Positions 16,705 through 25,934 are shown, counted from the stretch's first letter. The stretch: DNA of 64,000 nt from Streptomyces violaceusniger (GCA_005405945.1 BJHW01000001.1:4712001-4776000); one strand, 5' to 3'. Notes: generated from the letters alone by a model not told the origin. Made by a program: numbers and translations.

Positions 16705-17502
16705 ATGAAGCTCGCCTTCTCCACCCTCGGCGTCCCCGGTATGCCCGTGCCCGACGTGGCCCGGCTCGCCGCCGGAGCCGGGTATCACGGCGTCGAGCTG
16801 CGCGCCCACCCCGAGGAGCCGGTGCACCCGGGGATCGGGGCGGACGAGCGGGCGGGGGTGGCGGCGGAGTTCCGGGACGCCGGGGTCGAGATCCTCACCG
16901 TCGCCGGGTATGTGCGCGCCGCGCAGACCGGGCCGGACGAGCCGGTGCTGACCGGGCTCGGGGAGCTGCTGGAGCTCGCGCACGACCTGGGCGCCCGCAA
17001 TGTCCGGGTCTTCCCCGGCGGCGGGGAGCAGAGCCCGGAGGAGGCCGACGCCACGGCCGCCCGGCGGCTCGCGGCGGCCGCGCCCCGCGCCGCCGACCTC
17101 GGCGTACGGCTGTTGCTTGAGACCCACGACTCGCACCGGACGGGCGCGGACGCGGCCCGGGTCCTGGGGCTCGTGGGCCACGGCAGCGTGGGGGCGATCT
17201 GGGATGTGATGCACACCTGGCTGGGCGGCGAGGACCCGGCCACCAGCTATCCGGCGCTCTTCGCGCATCTGGGCTACGTCCAGGTCAAGGACATCGCCTC
17301 GGCCGAGGACACCACCCCGCTGCCGCTGGGCGAGGGGGTGCTGCCGCTGACCGAGTGCGTGGAGCTGCTCAGCCGCGAGGGCTGGGACGGCTGGCTGTGC
17401 TGGGAGTACGAGAAGCGGTGGTATCCGCAGGCGCGGGAATTCCCTGAGCTGCTGGCCCCGGGCCGGGAGCATCTGCTGCGGCTGCTCGCCGACGCGGCCT
17501 GA
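16705..17502 (+). CDS. Sugar phosphate isomerase/epimerase family TIM-barrel protein
   Basis: A 265-residue xylose-isomerase-like TIM barrel (AP endonuclease 2 family). Conserved features include GYHGVELRAHP near the N-terminus, LLLETHDSH (a candidate metal-binding Glu and His), GAIWDVMHTW and YVQVKDI; a Glu near the C-terminus (CWEYEKRWYP) completes the usual metal set. Such enzymes epimerise or isomerise sugars, inositols or hydroxy acids. It is monocistronic, and its last 134 bp overlap the convergent EamA reading frame. The ATG is preceded by AAGGGAG. Confidence 0.88.
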   Translation: MKLAFSTLGVPGMPVPDVARLAAGAGYHGVELRAHPEEPVHPGIGADERAGVAAEFRDAGVEILTVAGYVRAAQTGPDEPVLTGLGELLELAHDLGARNVRVFPGGGEQSPEEADATAARRLAAAAPRAADLGVRLLLETHDSHRTGADAARVLGLVGHGSVGAIWDVMHTWLGGEDPATSYPALFAHLGYVQVKDIASAEDTTPLPLGEGVLPLTECVELLSREGWDGWLCWEYEKRWYPQAREFPELLAPGREHLLRLLADAA

Positions 17503-18601
17503 GCTCCCGGCTCGGGGTCGGCATCGACCCGTCGAGACGGCTCAGCCCGTCCTGACGGCTCAGCCCGTCCTGACGGCTCAGCCCGTCCTGACGGCTCAGC
17601 CCGTCCTGACGGCCCAGCCCGTCCTGACCGCCCAGCCCGTCCTGACCGCCCAGCCCGTCCTGACCGTCCGGCTCAGGCGCCTCGGGGTGGCGGCGCGCCC
17701 CGAGGCGCATCCGCGGCAGCCTCCCGCCCGGGAGCGACGTCAGCGCCACGCCGCCCACGAGCAGCGCCGCCGCCAGCCAGCGCGGTGCGCTGATGCCCTC
17801 CCCCAGCACCAGCTCCGCCGAGGACATCCCGAAGACCGGCACCAGCAGCGAGAACGGGGCGACCGCCGAGGCGTCGTAGGTGCGCAGCAGAAAGCCCCAG
17901 GCACCGAAGCCGAACACCGTGGCGACCCAGGCGACATAGACGATCGCGCCCACCCCGGCCCAGTCGAGCCGGCTCAGCGCCTCGACATCGGGCCGCGCGC
18001 CCTCGAACACCAGCGAGAGCGCGAGCAGCGGCAGCACCGGCACCAGGCTCACCCACACCATGAAGTTCAGGGCGTCCGGCGGCGCCGCCTTGCGGGTGAG
18101 GACGTTGGAGACACCCCAGAAGGCCGCCGCCGCGACGACGAGGACGAAGCCGAGGAGCGGCCCCGAGGTGCCCTCGTCCACGGCGGCCACCGCGATCCCG
18201 GCGAGAGCGACGGCCATGCCCAGCAGCCGCCGCCAACCGGGGCGTTCGGCGAGGACGACGGCCGCGAACAGCGCGGTGAACACCGCCTGGACCTGCAGCA
18301 CCAGCGAGGACAGCCCGGCGGGCATCCCCTCGTGCATCCCGATGAACAGCAGCCCGAACTTCGCCACACCCAGGGCCAGCCCCACCCCCAGGATCCAGCG
18401 CCAGGCGACCCTCGGCGGGCCGACCAGGAAGACGGCGGGCAGCGCGGCCACCAGGAACCGCAGGGCGCAGAAGAACAGGGGCGGGAAGTGGTCGAGGCCC
18501 ACCTCGATGACCACGAAGTTGACCCCCCACAGGGCCGTGACCAGCACGGCGAGGGCTATGTGCACGGGTCGCATGGGTTGCGTGGGTCGCATGGGTCGCA
18601 T
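17369..18601 (-). CDS. EamA/DMT-family exporter with repeat-expanded C-terminus
   Basis: A 410-residue frame. Residues 10-295 are a complete ten-helix drug/metabolite transporter with two EamA repeats (ALWGVNFVVIEVGLDHFPPL near the start, FWGVSNVLTRKAAPPDALNF in the middle). After PRMRLGARRHPEAPEPDG comes a run of QDGLGG/QDGLSR hexapeptides encoded by an 18-bp tandem repeat, then a Pro/Arg/Ala-rich tail that is antisense to the 3' end of the isomerase gene. The tail is atypical and suggests that repeat growth removed the original stop. Several in-frame ATG codons (18601, 18592, 18574) lie in a short N-terminal repeat, so the start is uncertain. A LysR regulator is divergent. Confidence 0.85.
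   Translation of the reverse strand: MRPMRPTQPMRPVHIALAVLVTALWGVNFVVIEVGLDHFPPLFFCALRFLVAALPAVFLVGPPRVAWRWILGVGLALGVAKFGLLFIGMHEGMPAGLSSLVLQVQAVFTALFAAVVLAERPGWRRLLGMAVALAGIAVAAVDEGTSGPLLGFVLVVAAAAFWGVSNVLTRKAAPPDALNFMVWVSLVPVLPLLALSLVFEGARPDVEALSRLDWAGVGAIVYVAWVATVFGFGAWGFLLRTYDASAVAPFSLLVPVFGMSSAELVLGEGISAPRWLAAALLVGGVALTSLPGGRLPRMRLGARRHPEAPEPDGQDGLGGQDGLGGQDGLGRQDGLSRQDGLSRQDGLSRQDGLSRLDGSMPTPSRELRPRRRAAAADAPGPGPAAQGIPAPADTTASRTPSTASRPSPRG
17536..17668. repeat. 18-bp tandem repeat encoding a hexapeptide
   Basis: CAGCCCGTCCTGACGGCT is repeated seven times at an exact 18-bp period, starting at 17543, with point variants (GGCT, GGCC, CGCC). Because 18 is a multiple of three, copy changes keep the EamA frame open. 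It encodes QDGL(S/G)(R/G) on the minus strand. Confidence 0.9.
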
Positions 18602-18698
18602 GGGTCGAGGATCGGGCGCCCGGACCTTGTAGCACCAGCGCGGATGTCTTCATGCTTGGATGCAGCAACGGTTAAAGGTACGAGGAGGAGGGCGCACT

Positions 18699-19613
18699 GT
18701 GCTGGATCTGGGCCGGCTGCGGGCTCTGCACGCGGTGTCCGTGCACGGCTCGGTGAGCGCCGCCGCGATCGCGCTCGGCTACACCCCGTCCGCCGTGTCG
18801 CAGCAGATCGCCAAGTTGGAGCGGGAGACCCGGACGACCCTTCTGGAGCGGCAGGGCCGGGGCATCGCGCTGACCGACGCGGCCCGGCATCTGGCCGCCA
18901 CCGCCCAGCAGTTGCTCGCCATCGTCGAGGAGGCCGAGACCACCCTGGAGGAGCGGCGCGGCCGGCCGACGGGCCGGCTGGTGATCGGCGCCTTCGCCTC
19001 GGCGGCGCGCGGGCTGATGCCCGTGGTGCTGGCCGCGCTCGTGGCCGAACACCCCTCCCTGGACGCCCGGTTGCTCGAAGTGGACCCGCATCTGTCGGTG
19101 GACCTGGTGGCACAGGGGGTCATCGACCTGGCGGTGGCCCACGACTGGGACATCGCCCCGCTGCCCGCCCCGGAGGGACAGGAAAGGGCGGCCATCGGGG
19201 AGGACCTGTGCGATCTGCTCGTCCCGGCCGGACATCCGCTGACCCGGGTGGCCGCCCGGCGCCCGCTGCGCCGCGAGGACCTGCCGGGCCAGCGGTGGAT
19301 CTGCCAGCCGCCGGGGTCGGTCTGCCACGACTGGCTGGTCCGTACGCTGCGCGCCTCGGGCCATGAGCCGGACCTGGCGTACCAGGCGGCCGAGAACCAC
19401 ACCCAGATCGCCCTGGTGGCGGCCGGTCTCGGCGTCGCGCTCATGCCCCGTCTCGGCCGCGGGCCGCTGCCGGACGGGGTGCTGGCGCTGCCCCTGGAGC
19501 CGGTCCCGGTACGGCGGCTGTACGCCCTGTGGCGCCCGGGCGCGGCCCGCCGCCCCGCCATCACCGAAACGGTGCGGCTGCTGAGCGACCTCTGGCCGCG
19601 GCGTACGAGCTGA
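18699..19613 (+). CDS. LysR-family transcriptional regulator
   Basis: A 304-residue LysR protein. The N-terminal HTH is at residues 3-60 (LGRLRALHAVSVHGSVSAAA and YTPSAVSQQIAKLER), followed by a substrate-binding domain. The GTG at 18699 has an excellent GGAGGAG about 8 nt upstream, better than the longer ATG frame at 18660. It diverges from the EamA exporter across about 100 bp and so probably controls it, in the manner of ArgP- or CysB-type regulators with exporters. The inducer is unknown. Confidence 0.9.
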   Translation: MLDLGRLRALHAVSVHGSVSAAAIALGYTPSAVSQQIAKLERETRTTLLERQGRGIALTDAARHLAATAQQLLAIVEEAETTLEERRGRPTGRLVIGAFASAARGLMPVVLAALVAEHPSLDARLLEVDPHLSVDLVAQGVIDLAVAHDWDIAPLPAPEGQERAAIGEDLCDLLVPAGHPLTRVAARRPLRREDLPGQRWICQPPGSVCHDWLVRTLRASGHEPDLAYQAAENHTQIALVAAGLGVALMPRLGRGPLPDGVLALPLEPVPVRRLYALWRPGAARRPAITETVRLLSDLWPRRTS

Positions 19614-20061
19614 ACCGGCCCCCGAACACCACCACTTGGCGCCCTCACGGCGTGGCTACTTGGGCGCGCCGCCGCCTGCGGGGTGTCCGGCGGACCACGT
19701 GGCATCGATTCGCGGCTCCGCCGCGTGGCAGGGGCTTCCCCCCTGGACCCCCGGGGTCTGGGGCGGAGCCCCCCGCGCGGCGCAGCCGCATATCGTCAGG
19801 TGTCGGGAAGGGGCGGGGAGGGGAACAGCCCGCCGCGGGCGCCACGGCCCGTCGCACACTCCCATGCGCGCATGTGCGCGGAACCAGCGCGGGGCGCCGC
19901 GCGTCGAAGCGGCGTGCTGATGGGGAGTCTCCGCGCGGCGGCGATCGGCCTCGCCGCTGGCTGCGTCGCTGACCACCTCTCCGCCGCCCGCGGCCAGCAG
20001 CACCCCGCCGCCGACGCGACACCCCTCCCAGAGCGTCGGCGGCGCCCGAGCCCCCGGACCC
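19614..20061. repeat. Non-coding spacer with dispersed palindromic elements
   Basis: The spacer holds an inverted copy of the GCGGCTCCGCCGC palindrome (19705-19728, flanked by TCGAT and GTGG), a GC-rich GGACCCCCGGGGTC-type block, and a GGGAAGGGGCGGG element at 19806-19850. Beyond these I see no gene-like sequence: open frames here lack ribosome binding sites and have random codon bias. The two flanking genes converge on it. Confidence 0.6.
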
Positions 20062-21282
20062 TTAGACCGGCAGCTCCGCCTCGATCAGGTCCGCCGCCCG
20101 GTCCGGCCCGCCCTCGGCGGCCATCCGTGCCTTGAGCGCGGCGCAGCGGGCGGCCACCTCGGGGTCGGCCACCAGATCGAGCACCGCCTTGCGCAGCGCC
20201 GGGGCCGTGGCCTCCTCCTTGGGCAGGTGGCGGCCGACCCCGAGCCCCTCGAGCGTGTCCGCGTTGCGGAACTGGTCCACGGCCTGCGGTACGGCGACCA
20301 TCGGCACCCCGCAGGCCAGCCCCTCCTGGGCGCCGCCCGCACCCGCGTGGGTGACGAACGCGTCGGCCTTCCGCAACACGCTCAACTGCGGTATCCACGG
20401 GTGTACTTCGACATTGGCCGGGATCTCGCCGAGGTCGGCCGGGTCGACGAACTCGCCGATCTGGAGCACCACGTACCAGCCCGGCAGATCACCGAAGGCC
20501 GCGACGCACGCGCGGTAGAAGCCGGGCTCCTTGGTCCAGGTGGAGCCGAGCGAGACCAGCAGGATCCGGTCGGTCTCGGCGGCCCGCTCCGGGCGGCGCC
20601 ACTCCCCCGCGTCGCGACGGGCGCTCTGGCAGCCGCCGACGAAGCTGTAGACGGAGGTGTCGACGCGGTCGGCGTTGGGCTGGAGCAGTTCGGGGATGAG
20701 GGCGACACAACGGCTGGGGCGGCCGATGAGCGTGTCGGGGTCGATGTCGGCCAGGCCGTTGTCCTCGAGCCAGGCGCGGTAGCGCGCGTAGTAGGCGCGG
20801 CCGCGCTCCGACCGCCGCATATGGGCGTACATCGGCTCGAAGACCTCTTCGCGGTAGCCGTCCCAGGGCACGAAGCTGGGCGCGAGCTCGATGGCGGACA
20901 CGCCCCACCGATGGGCGAGGACATGCGCCGGGTAGGCCGTGACGTCGTACATCACCAGGTCCGGCTCATCGCCCTCGTAGGCCGCCAGATGCTGCGGAAG
21001 TGCCTGCTCCGCCTCGGCGAGAAACGGCTCGATGTAGTCGATCAGATCGGAACCTCTGGCGCCCGGCACATTCTCACCGTGGAGGATCGAGGTGTAGGTC
21101 TTCGGCTCGGCGCCGGTTTCGGCCACCTTCTCGGCGAACGACTCGGGGATGGCGTAGGTAACCCGGTGGCCGCGGGCCACCAGCTCGCGGATCACCTCCA
21201 GGCTCGGGTTGACGTGCCCGTGTGCCGCGATGCCGAACATGGCGATGTGTGTGGGGGGCTTGGCACCCGTCGGTGGGGTCAT
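20062..21282 (-). CDS. mgt: Macrolide-inactivating glycosyltransferase (MGT/OleD family, GT1)
   Basis: A 406-residue GT-B enzyme of family GT1. The N-terminal acceptor domain begins HIAMFGIAAHGHVNPSLEV, with the catalytic His in AAHGHVNP. The C-terminal UDP-sugar site has WIPQLSVLRKADAFVTHAGA and later VPQAVDQFRNA. This closely matches the OleD/OleI/MgtA group, which transfers glucose from UDP-glucose to macrolides and other phenols, inactivating them (family knowledge). It is the only gene here for which antibiotic self-protection or resistance can be inferred. The sequence just upstream is unusually AT-rich, and an in-frame small ORF ends in an ATGA overlap with this start. Confidence 0.9.
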   Translation of the reverse strand: MTPPTGAKPPTHIAMFGIAAHGHVNPSLEVIRELVARGHRVTYAIPESFAEKVAETGAEPKTYTSILHGENVPGARGSDLIDYIEPFLAEAEQALPQHLAAYEGDEPDLVMYDVTAYPAHVLAHRWGVSAIELAPSFVPWDGYREEVFEPMYAHMRRSERGRAYYARYRAWLEDNGLADIDPDTLIGRPSRCVALIPELLQPNADRVDTSVYSFVGGCQSARRDAGEWRRPERAAETDRILLVSLGSTWTKEPGFYRACVAAFGDLPGWYVVLQIGEFVDPADLGEIPANVEVHPWIPQLSVLRKADAFVTHAGAGGAQEGLACGVPMVAVPQAVDQFRNADTLEGLGVGRHLPKEEATAPALRKAVLDLVADPEVAARCAALKARMAAEGGPDRAADLIEAELPV

Positions 21283-21431
21283 GAAAACGGAACATAAGCG
21301 AGAACGGATGCCTCATACAAATACCGCGCATACCCGGTCGAGAGTTTAGTACCGATTTCGTGCAGGCACCAGATCACGGTCTTTAACCAGTCTTTTCCTT
21401 TACGCTTCCGGGCCACGCGGCGGAGCCGCAT
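21279..21431 (-). other. AT-rich mgt leader with candidate upstream ORF
   Basis: The 140 bp before mgt is much richer in A+T than the surrounding DNA. On the mgt strand it contains an open frame that can start at ATG 21431 (50 codons) or GTG 21377 (32 codons). The C-terminal part reads YARYLYEASVLAYVPFS, and its TGA overlaps the mgt ATG. Translational coupling or ribosome-mediated attenuation would explain this layout, as in other macrolide-resistance leaders. The ATG form starts inside a dispersed repeat palindrome and no strong Shine-Dalgarno is visible, so the peptide may not be made. Confidence 0.35.
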
Positions 21432-21446
21432 ACCGATGCTGTGGGA
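21415..21446. repeat. Dispersed GCGGCGGAGCCGC palindrome
   Basis: The sequence CACGCGGCGGAGCCGCATAC, followed by CGATGCTGTGGG, is one member of the palindrome family seen at 19705, 23525, 23553, 25855, 25880, 30448, 51599 and 51645. It lies between the divergent mgt and GH3 genes. Confidence 0.75.
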
Positions 21447-21542
21447 AAGGCCAACTTTTCTTGACCAGGCCGCGGTTTGTGTCCCAGCGTGTCCTGCACA
21501 CCTATGGCCGCCCCCTCCGAACGTCCCATGGAAGGAGTGCGG

Positions 21543-23461
21543 GTGCACACGACGTCTCGCCGCGCCCTGCTCACCGCCACCCTGGCCGCCGCCGCGACCG
21601 GTGCCTGCGGCGGACCGACGAACAGCTCCCCCGCGCCCGCGACCCCCGCGCGCCGCACCACCACCGGTTCCGGCAGCCCGTCCGCGTCCCCCTCCCGGCC
21701 CACCACGGAGCCCGGCCGGGACCACGAGCGCGACCGCCGGCGGATCGACGAGCTCATCGGGCGGATGACGCTGGACCAGAAGATCGGCCAGCTCTTCGTG
21801 ATGCGGGTGTACGGCCATTCGGCCACCCGCCCCGACCCGGCCGATGTCGCGGCCAACCGCAAGGAGATCGGCGTCGACAACGCCGCCGAGCTGATCGCGA
21901 AGTATCACGTGGGCGGGGTGATGTACATCGGGTGGGCACACAACATTCGCGACCCCCACCAGGTGGCCGCGCTCTCCAACGGCATCCAGAAGGCCGCGCT
22001 GGCCACCTCCGTGCCCGTCCCCGTCCTGCTCTCCACCGACCAGGAGTACGGCACCGTCGCCCGGGTCGGCGCGCCCGCCACGCTGTTCCCGGGCGCCATG
22101 GCGCTCGGCGCGGGCGGCAGCGCGGCCGACGCCCGTACGGCGGCGCGCACCGCGGGGGCGGAGCTGGCCGCGCTCGGCATCCGGCAGGACTACGCCCCGA
22201 TCGCGGACGTCAACGTCGACCCCGCCAATCCGGTGATCGGCGTGCGCTCCTTCGGCGCCGATCCGAAGGCCGTGGCCCGGATGGTGGCGGCGCAGGTGGC
22301 GGGCTATCAGAGCGCCGGGGTCGCGGCCACCGCCAAGCACTTCCCCGGCCACGGCGACACCAGCGTGGACAGCCATGTGGGCCTGCCGCGGATCACCCAC
22401 TCCCGGAAGGAGTGGGAGCGGCTGGACGCGCCGCCGTTCCGGGCCGCGATCGAGGCCGGAATCGACTCGATCATGACGGCCCATCTGCTGTTCCCCGCGC
22501 TCGACCCGGCCGACGACCCCGCCACGCTCTCCCGCCCCATCCTCACCGGTGTGCTCCGCGAGGAGCTGGGTTACGACGGGGTGGTGGTCACCGACTCGCT
22601 CGGCATGGAGGGGGTGCGGAAGAAGTACGGCGACGACCGGGTGCCGGTGCTCGCGCTCAAGGCGGGCGTGGACCAGCTGCTGAACCCGCCGAGTCTGTCC
22701 CTCGCCTTCGAGGGGTGCGCAAGGCCGTCCGGGCGGGCGAGATCAGCGAGGACCGGCTCGACCGCTCGCTGCGGCGCGTCCTGGAACTCAAGGCGCGCCG
22801 GGGCCTGTTCGACGATCCGTACACCAGCGACCGCGCGGTCAACCGCACGGTGGGCACCCGGGAGCACCGCGCCACCGCCGACCGCATCGCCGACCGCACC
22901 ACCACCCTGATCACCAACCGCGGCGGACTGCTCCCGCTGTCGCCGCGCCGCCACCGCGACCTGCTGGTGGTGGGCGTGGACGCCGCCGCGCCCTCCGGCA
23001 CCGGCGGCCCGCCGACGTCCGTCCTGGCCCGCGCCCTGTCCGGCCTCGGCTTCCGCACCGAGGCGCTGACCACCGGCACCAGCGGCTCCCCCGGGCCCTC
23101 CCCGCGGCGGATCGAGGCGGCGGTCGCGGCGACACGCGGGCGGGACGCGGTGATCGTGACGACGTACGACATCGCCGCCGGCTCCGCCCAGCGCACCCTG
23201 GTGGCACGGCTGGTGGCCACCGGCGTGCCGGTGGTGCACCTGGCCCTGCGCAACCCCTACGACATCGCGCTCCTGGACGGCCGCGACACGGCCCCCGGCG
23301 CCTCGCTGGCCGCCTACTGCTGGACGGACGTGGAACTGCGCGCCGCCGCCCGCGTCATCGCGGGCCGGACCGCCCCGCGCGGCAAACTGCCGGTCGCGGT
23401 CCGGCACGCGGACGACCCGTCCCGGGTGCTGTACCCGATCGGGCACGGGCTGAGCTACTAA
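21543..23461 (+). pseudogene. GH3 beta-N-acetylglucosaminidase (NagZ-like), one-base frameshift
   Basis: The N-terminus (starting VHTTSRRALLTATLAAAATG) looks like a Tat or Sec export signal, with Cys after ATGA. A GH3 catalytic barrel follows, with the NagZ-type motif KHFPGHGDTSVDSHVG, whose His-Asp pair acts as the acid/base, and VVVTDSLGMEGV, which holds the nucleophile Asp. After LSLAFEG the frame breaks. The next frame continues VRKAVRAGEISEDRLDRSLR to the C-terminal GH3 domain and a TAA at 23461. One G added to the GGGG run at 22712-22715 rejoins them (about 640 residues). The probable role is removing N-acetylglucosamine from peptidoglycan or chitin fragments outside the cell. The GTG start has GAAGGAG at 21531-21537. 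Confidence 0.85.
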
Positions 23462-23490
23462 GCGCTCCGCGGGAAGTGTCGCGATGCGTC

Positions 23491-23602
23491 GTCGGCCGTC
23501 TGCGGCGCCGTCGTGGCTGGTCCCACGCGGCGGAGCCGCATATCGACACAGCCACGCGGCGGAGCCGCACATCGACACGGCCCCGCGCCCCTTCGGGGCG
23601 CT
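23491..23602 (+). repeat. Long inverted repeat, left copy (about 112 bp)
   Basis: The block begins GTCGGCCGTCTGCGGCGCCG, contains two GCGGCGGAGCCGC palindromes 28 bp apart, and ends with CGCCCCTTCGGGGCGC. The same block lies in inverted orientation at 25822-25934 with about 95% identity by eye. The two copies flank the S37 peptidase and the small gene next to it. Confidence 0.85.
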
Positions 23603-23668
23603 GCCCGAACCGTAGCGGACTTCCTCTGACCTGCTTGGCCCGTGCCCGACCGGACCCGTGGGCGCGCC

Positions 23669-25075
23669 CTACGGGCGCAGCGTCACCGGCTCGCGCTCCA
23701 CCTCACGGCGGTCGAGCTTCGCGTCGTGCCGGGCGAGGGGCTTGCTGGTCGGGCTGACGCCCGCCCATCGCTGCACCTCGGCGGTGGCCTTGGCCTTCTG
23801 GTCGGCCGTCAGCTGGGTGATGCTGGAGCCGTGGTTGCCGCCGGCCACCGTGTAGACGTACGCGTCCTTGGCGCCCTTGCCGACCCGGAAGCGCTCGGCG
23901 CCCCACGGGTCGTTCTGGCCGTAGACGAAGAGCATCCGGTGGGCGTCGTGCCGGACCCAGCGGTCGATGTCCCGCATCACGCCCGGCTTGAAGCGCATCG
24001 GGATGTCACGCGGCACATAGCTGCGCGGGGCGTAGATGCCGGGGTAGCGCAGCAGCCCGTCCAGGTGCGGGGTCTTGAAGGTGGGCGAGCCGAGCTCGGT
24101 GCCCGCCTGGTAGTAGTACGGCGTGTAGGTCTCCAGGCCCTGGTCGGTGTAGGCGGAGAAGCCCGAGATCTCGTCGATGAAGCCGTACAGCTCGTCGGTG
24201 GACGCGGTCGGGGCGGGGACGTCCGCGCAGTCCTTCAGCAGGTGGTACTGCCAGAAGGCCCACACCAGGTCCAGGACCACGTTCTCGTACGCCTTGTCGG
24301 CGCTGCCGACGACGGTGAAGGTCCGCTTCTCGTCGTCCGCCCACTTCTGGTAGCGCTTCACGATCTCGTCGCGCCGCACCAGCGCCTCGCGCTGCACCGC
24401 GTTGAGCTTGGTGCGGCATTCGGCGGTGCCCACGCCCGCGAAGAAGCGGTCGTAGGCGGAGTCCTCCTTGTCGGCCACGTCGTTGGGCGCGACATAGGCG
24501 ACGGTGCCGTCCATGTCCCGGGGGTAGAAGCGGCGGTAGTAGGTGGCCGTCATCCCGCCCTTGCTGCCGCCGGTGGCCAGCCACTTCTTGCCGTAGATGG
24601 GCTTCAGGGCCCGGAAGAGCCGGTGCTGGTCGCTCGCGGCCTGCCAGATGTCCAGCTTGGACCAGTCGGCGGGCTGGGGCCGGGAGGGAGTGAAGAAACG
24701 GTACTCCATGGACACCTGGTTGCCGTCCACGAGCTGTGTGGGCTCACTGCGGCGCGGGGCGGTGGTGACGTTGTAACCCGAGGTGTAGAAGACCGTGGGC
24801 CGGTCGGTGGCCTTGTGCAGCAGGGTGAACCGCTGCTGGAAGCTGCCCTTGGAGGGATTCCGGTGGTCCACCGGCTGGACGTAGCTGAAGACGAGGAAGC
24901 GATAGCCCTCGTAAGGCTGCTCCTCGACGAAACGCATTCCGGGAATCGCCAGGACACGTTCCTTGATGTCCGGCTGGGCGGGGGCGGCCGGTGCCGCGGA
25001 CGCGCTTCCGGCGCCCGCGCCGACCGTCCCCACCAGTATCGCGAGCGACAACAGCCATCTGAGCATCTTGCGCAT
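23669..25075 (-). CDS. Secreted prolyl tripeptidyl aminopeptidase-like protease (peptidase family S37)
   Basis: A 468-residue exported serine peptidase. A Sec signal (MRKMLRWLLSLAILVGTVGA, ending near ASA-A) precedes an alpha/beta-hydrolase-type domain with the S37 motif GGSKGGMTATYYRRF, whose Ser is the nucleophile. The pattern FVYGQNDPWGAERF and GGNHGSSI supplies the expected acid and His. S37 enzymes of Streptomyces release proline-containing tripeptides from the N-terminus of proteins in the medium. GGGGAGGG precedes the ATG at 25075. The gene is monocistronic and bracketed by the 112-bp inverted repeat. Confidence 0.92.
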   Translation of the reverse strand: MRKMLRWLLSLAILVGTVGAGAGSASAAPAAPAQPDIKERVLAIPGMRFVEEQPYEGYRFLVFSYVQPVDHRNPSKGSFQQRFTLLHKATDRPTVFYTSGYNVTTAPRRSEPTQLVDGNQVSMEYRFFTPSRPQPADWSKLDIWQAASDQHRLFRALKPIYGKKWLATGGSKGGMTATYYRRFYPRDMDGTVAYVAPNDVADKEDSAYDRFFAGVGTAECRTKLNAVQREALVRRDEIVKRYQKWADDEKRTFTVVGSADKAYENVVLDLVWAFWQYHLLKDCADVPAPTASTDELYGFIDEISGFSAYTDQGLETYTPYYYQAGTELGSPTFKTPHLDGLLRYPGIYAPRSYVPRDIPMRFKPGVMRDIDRWVRHDAHRMLFVYGQNDPWGAERFRVGKGAKDAYVYTVAGGNHGSSITQLTADQKAKATAEVQRWAGVSPTSKPLARHDAKLDRREVEREPVTLRP

Positions 25076-25258
25076 GCACCCTCCCCTTTGTTGCCGTGAT
25101 GACCCATTGCCCCGTGAATTCGCACAGGTCGCCGAGAACCTATCCGGGCACACACGCGCGTCGCCAGATGCCGTGAACGCTCCAACCCGAGGCCGAATAC
25201 GGAGAGTTGTTACCGCCGCCCTCTTTCGTAGCGGGCTGTGATGGCTCATGCTGCCTGT

Positions 25259-25701
25259 ATGGACCGAGACGAACGGCACGACCGGAGTGAACGGGCCGAG
25301 CGACTGACGCGGTATCTGAACGAATTGCAGGAACGGATCGATCCTCGCTCGCTCGAGCTGCTGATGCGGCTGCTGCGCGAGTTGAGCACCTCACCGGCCG
25401 TCCGCGGGGGACGTACGAACTCGGCATGGGGCCGGAGGAGAAAGAGCTGTTCACCCCCGCTCTCCAGGCCGAGCTGCTGGTGCTGTTCGGCCTGCTCACC
25501 TCCCAGGACGAGCGTGTGGTGGTCGACCTCGGCGACAGCCCGCACGCCAAGGGCATGAAGGTGCTGGTGCCTCAGGAGCGGGCCGGGGACCCCGACTTCC
25601 TGCACCGCCACAAGCAGCGGGTGGCGGCCGAGGCGGAGCAGCGGGAGCGGGACCGACGGGAGGTGGAGGGCATAGCGAGGGCGAGCGGCATGGAACCGTG
25701 A
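25259..25701 (+). pseudogene. Conserved hypothetical protein, one-base frameshift
   Basis: The first frame (from ATG 25259, or GTG 25238) reads MDRDERHDRSERAERLTRYL and continues to LLREL. The second frame picks up as EHLTGRPRGTYELGMGPEEK and runs to a stop at 25701 with AQERDRREVEG-like charged helices. Adding one G after TTG at 25384 gives a single acidic, coiled-coil-prone protein of about 147 residues. No domain is recognised and there is no signal peptide. The second frame also has its own ATG at 25426, so a shorter 91-residue product is the alternative reading. Confidence 0.6.
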
Positions 25702-25821
25702 CGTTACCGTACGTAACAACCGGCGAACGCTGAGCGTCACCGACCGTACGGCGGCTGTCCGGTGCACGCCGCCCCTGCGACGCGGGCCCACACGGCGCGT
25801 ATTGTCCACGCGACGGCGGGC

Positions 25822-25934
25822 CCAGGCGCCCCGAAGGGGCGCGGGGCTGTGTCGATGGGCGGCTCCGCCGCGGCTGTGTCGATATGCGGCTCCGCCGCGT
25901 GGGACCGGCCACGACGGCGCCACAGACGGCCGAC
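25822..25934 (-). repeat. Long inverted repeat, right copy (about 113 bp)
   Basis: This is the reverse complement of the 23491-23602 block with a handful of substitutions and a 2-bp deletion in the second palindrome. It lies between the small frameshifted gene and the 3' end of the ABC exporter gene. The 262-bp spacer otherwise has no gene. Confidence 0.85.

Noticed and set aside
20062..25701. Macrolide biosynthesis gene cluster around the glycosyltransferase
   Set aside because: No polyketide synthase, P450 or deoxysugar genes are present. The neighbours are a glycosidase and a peptidase, so the enzyme more likely gives resistance or detoxification.
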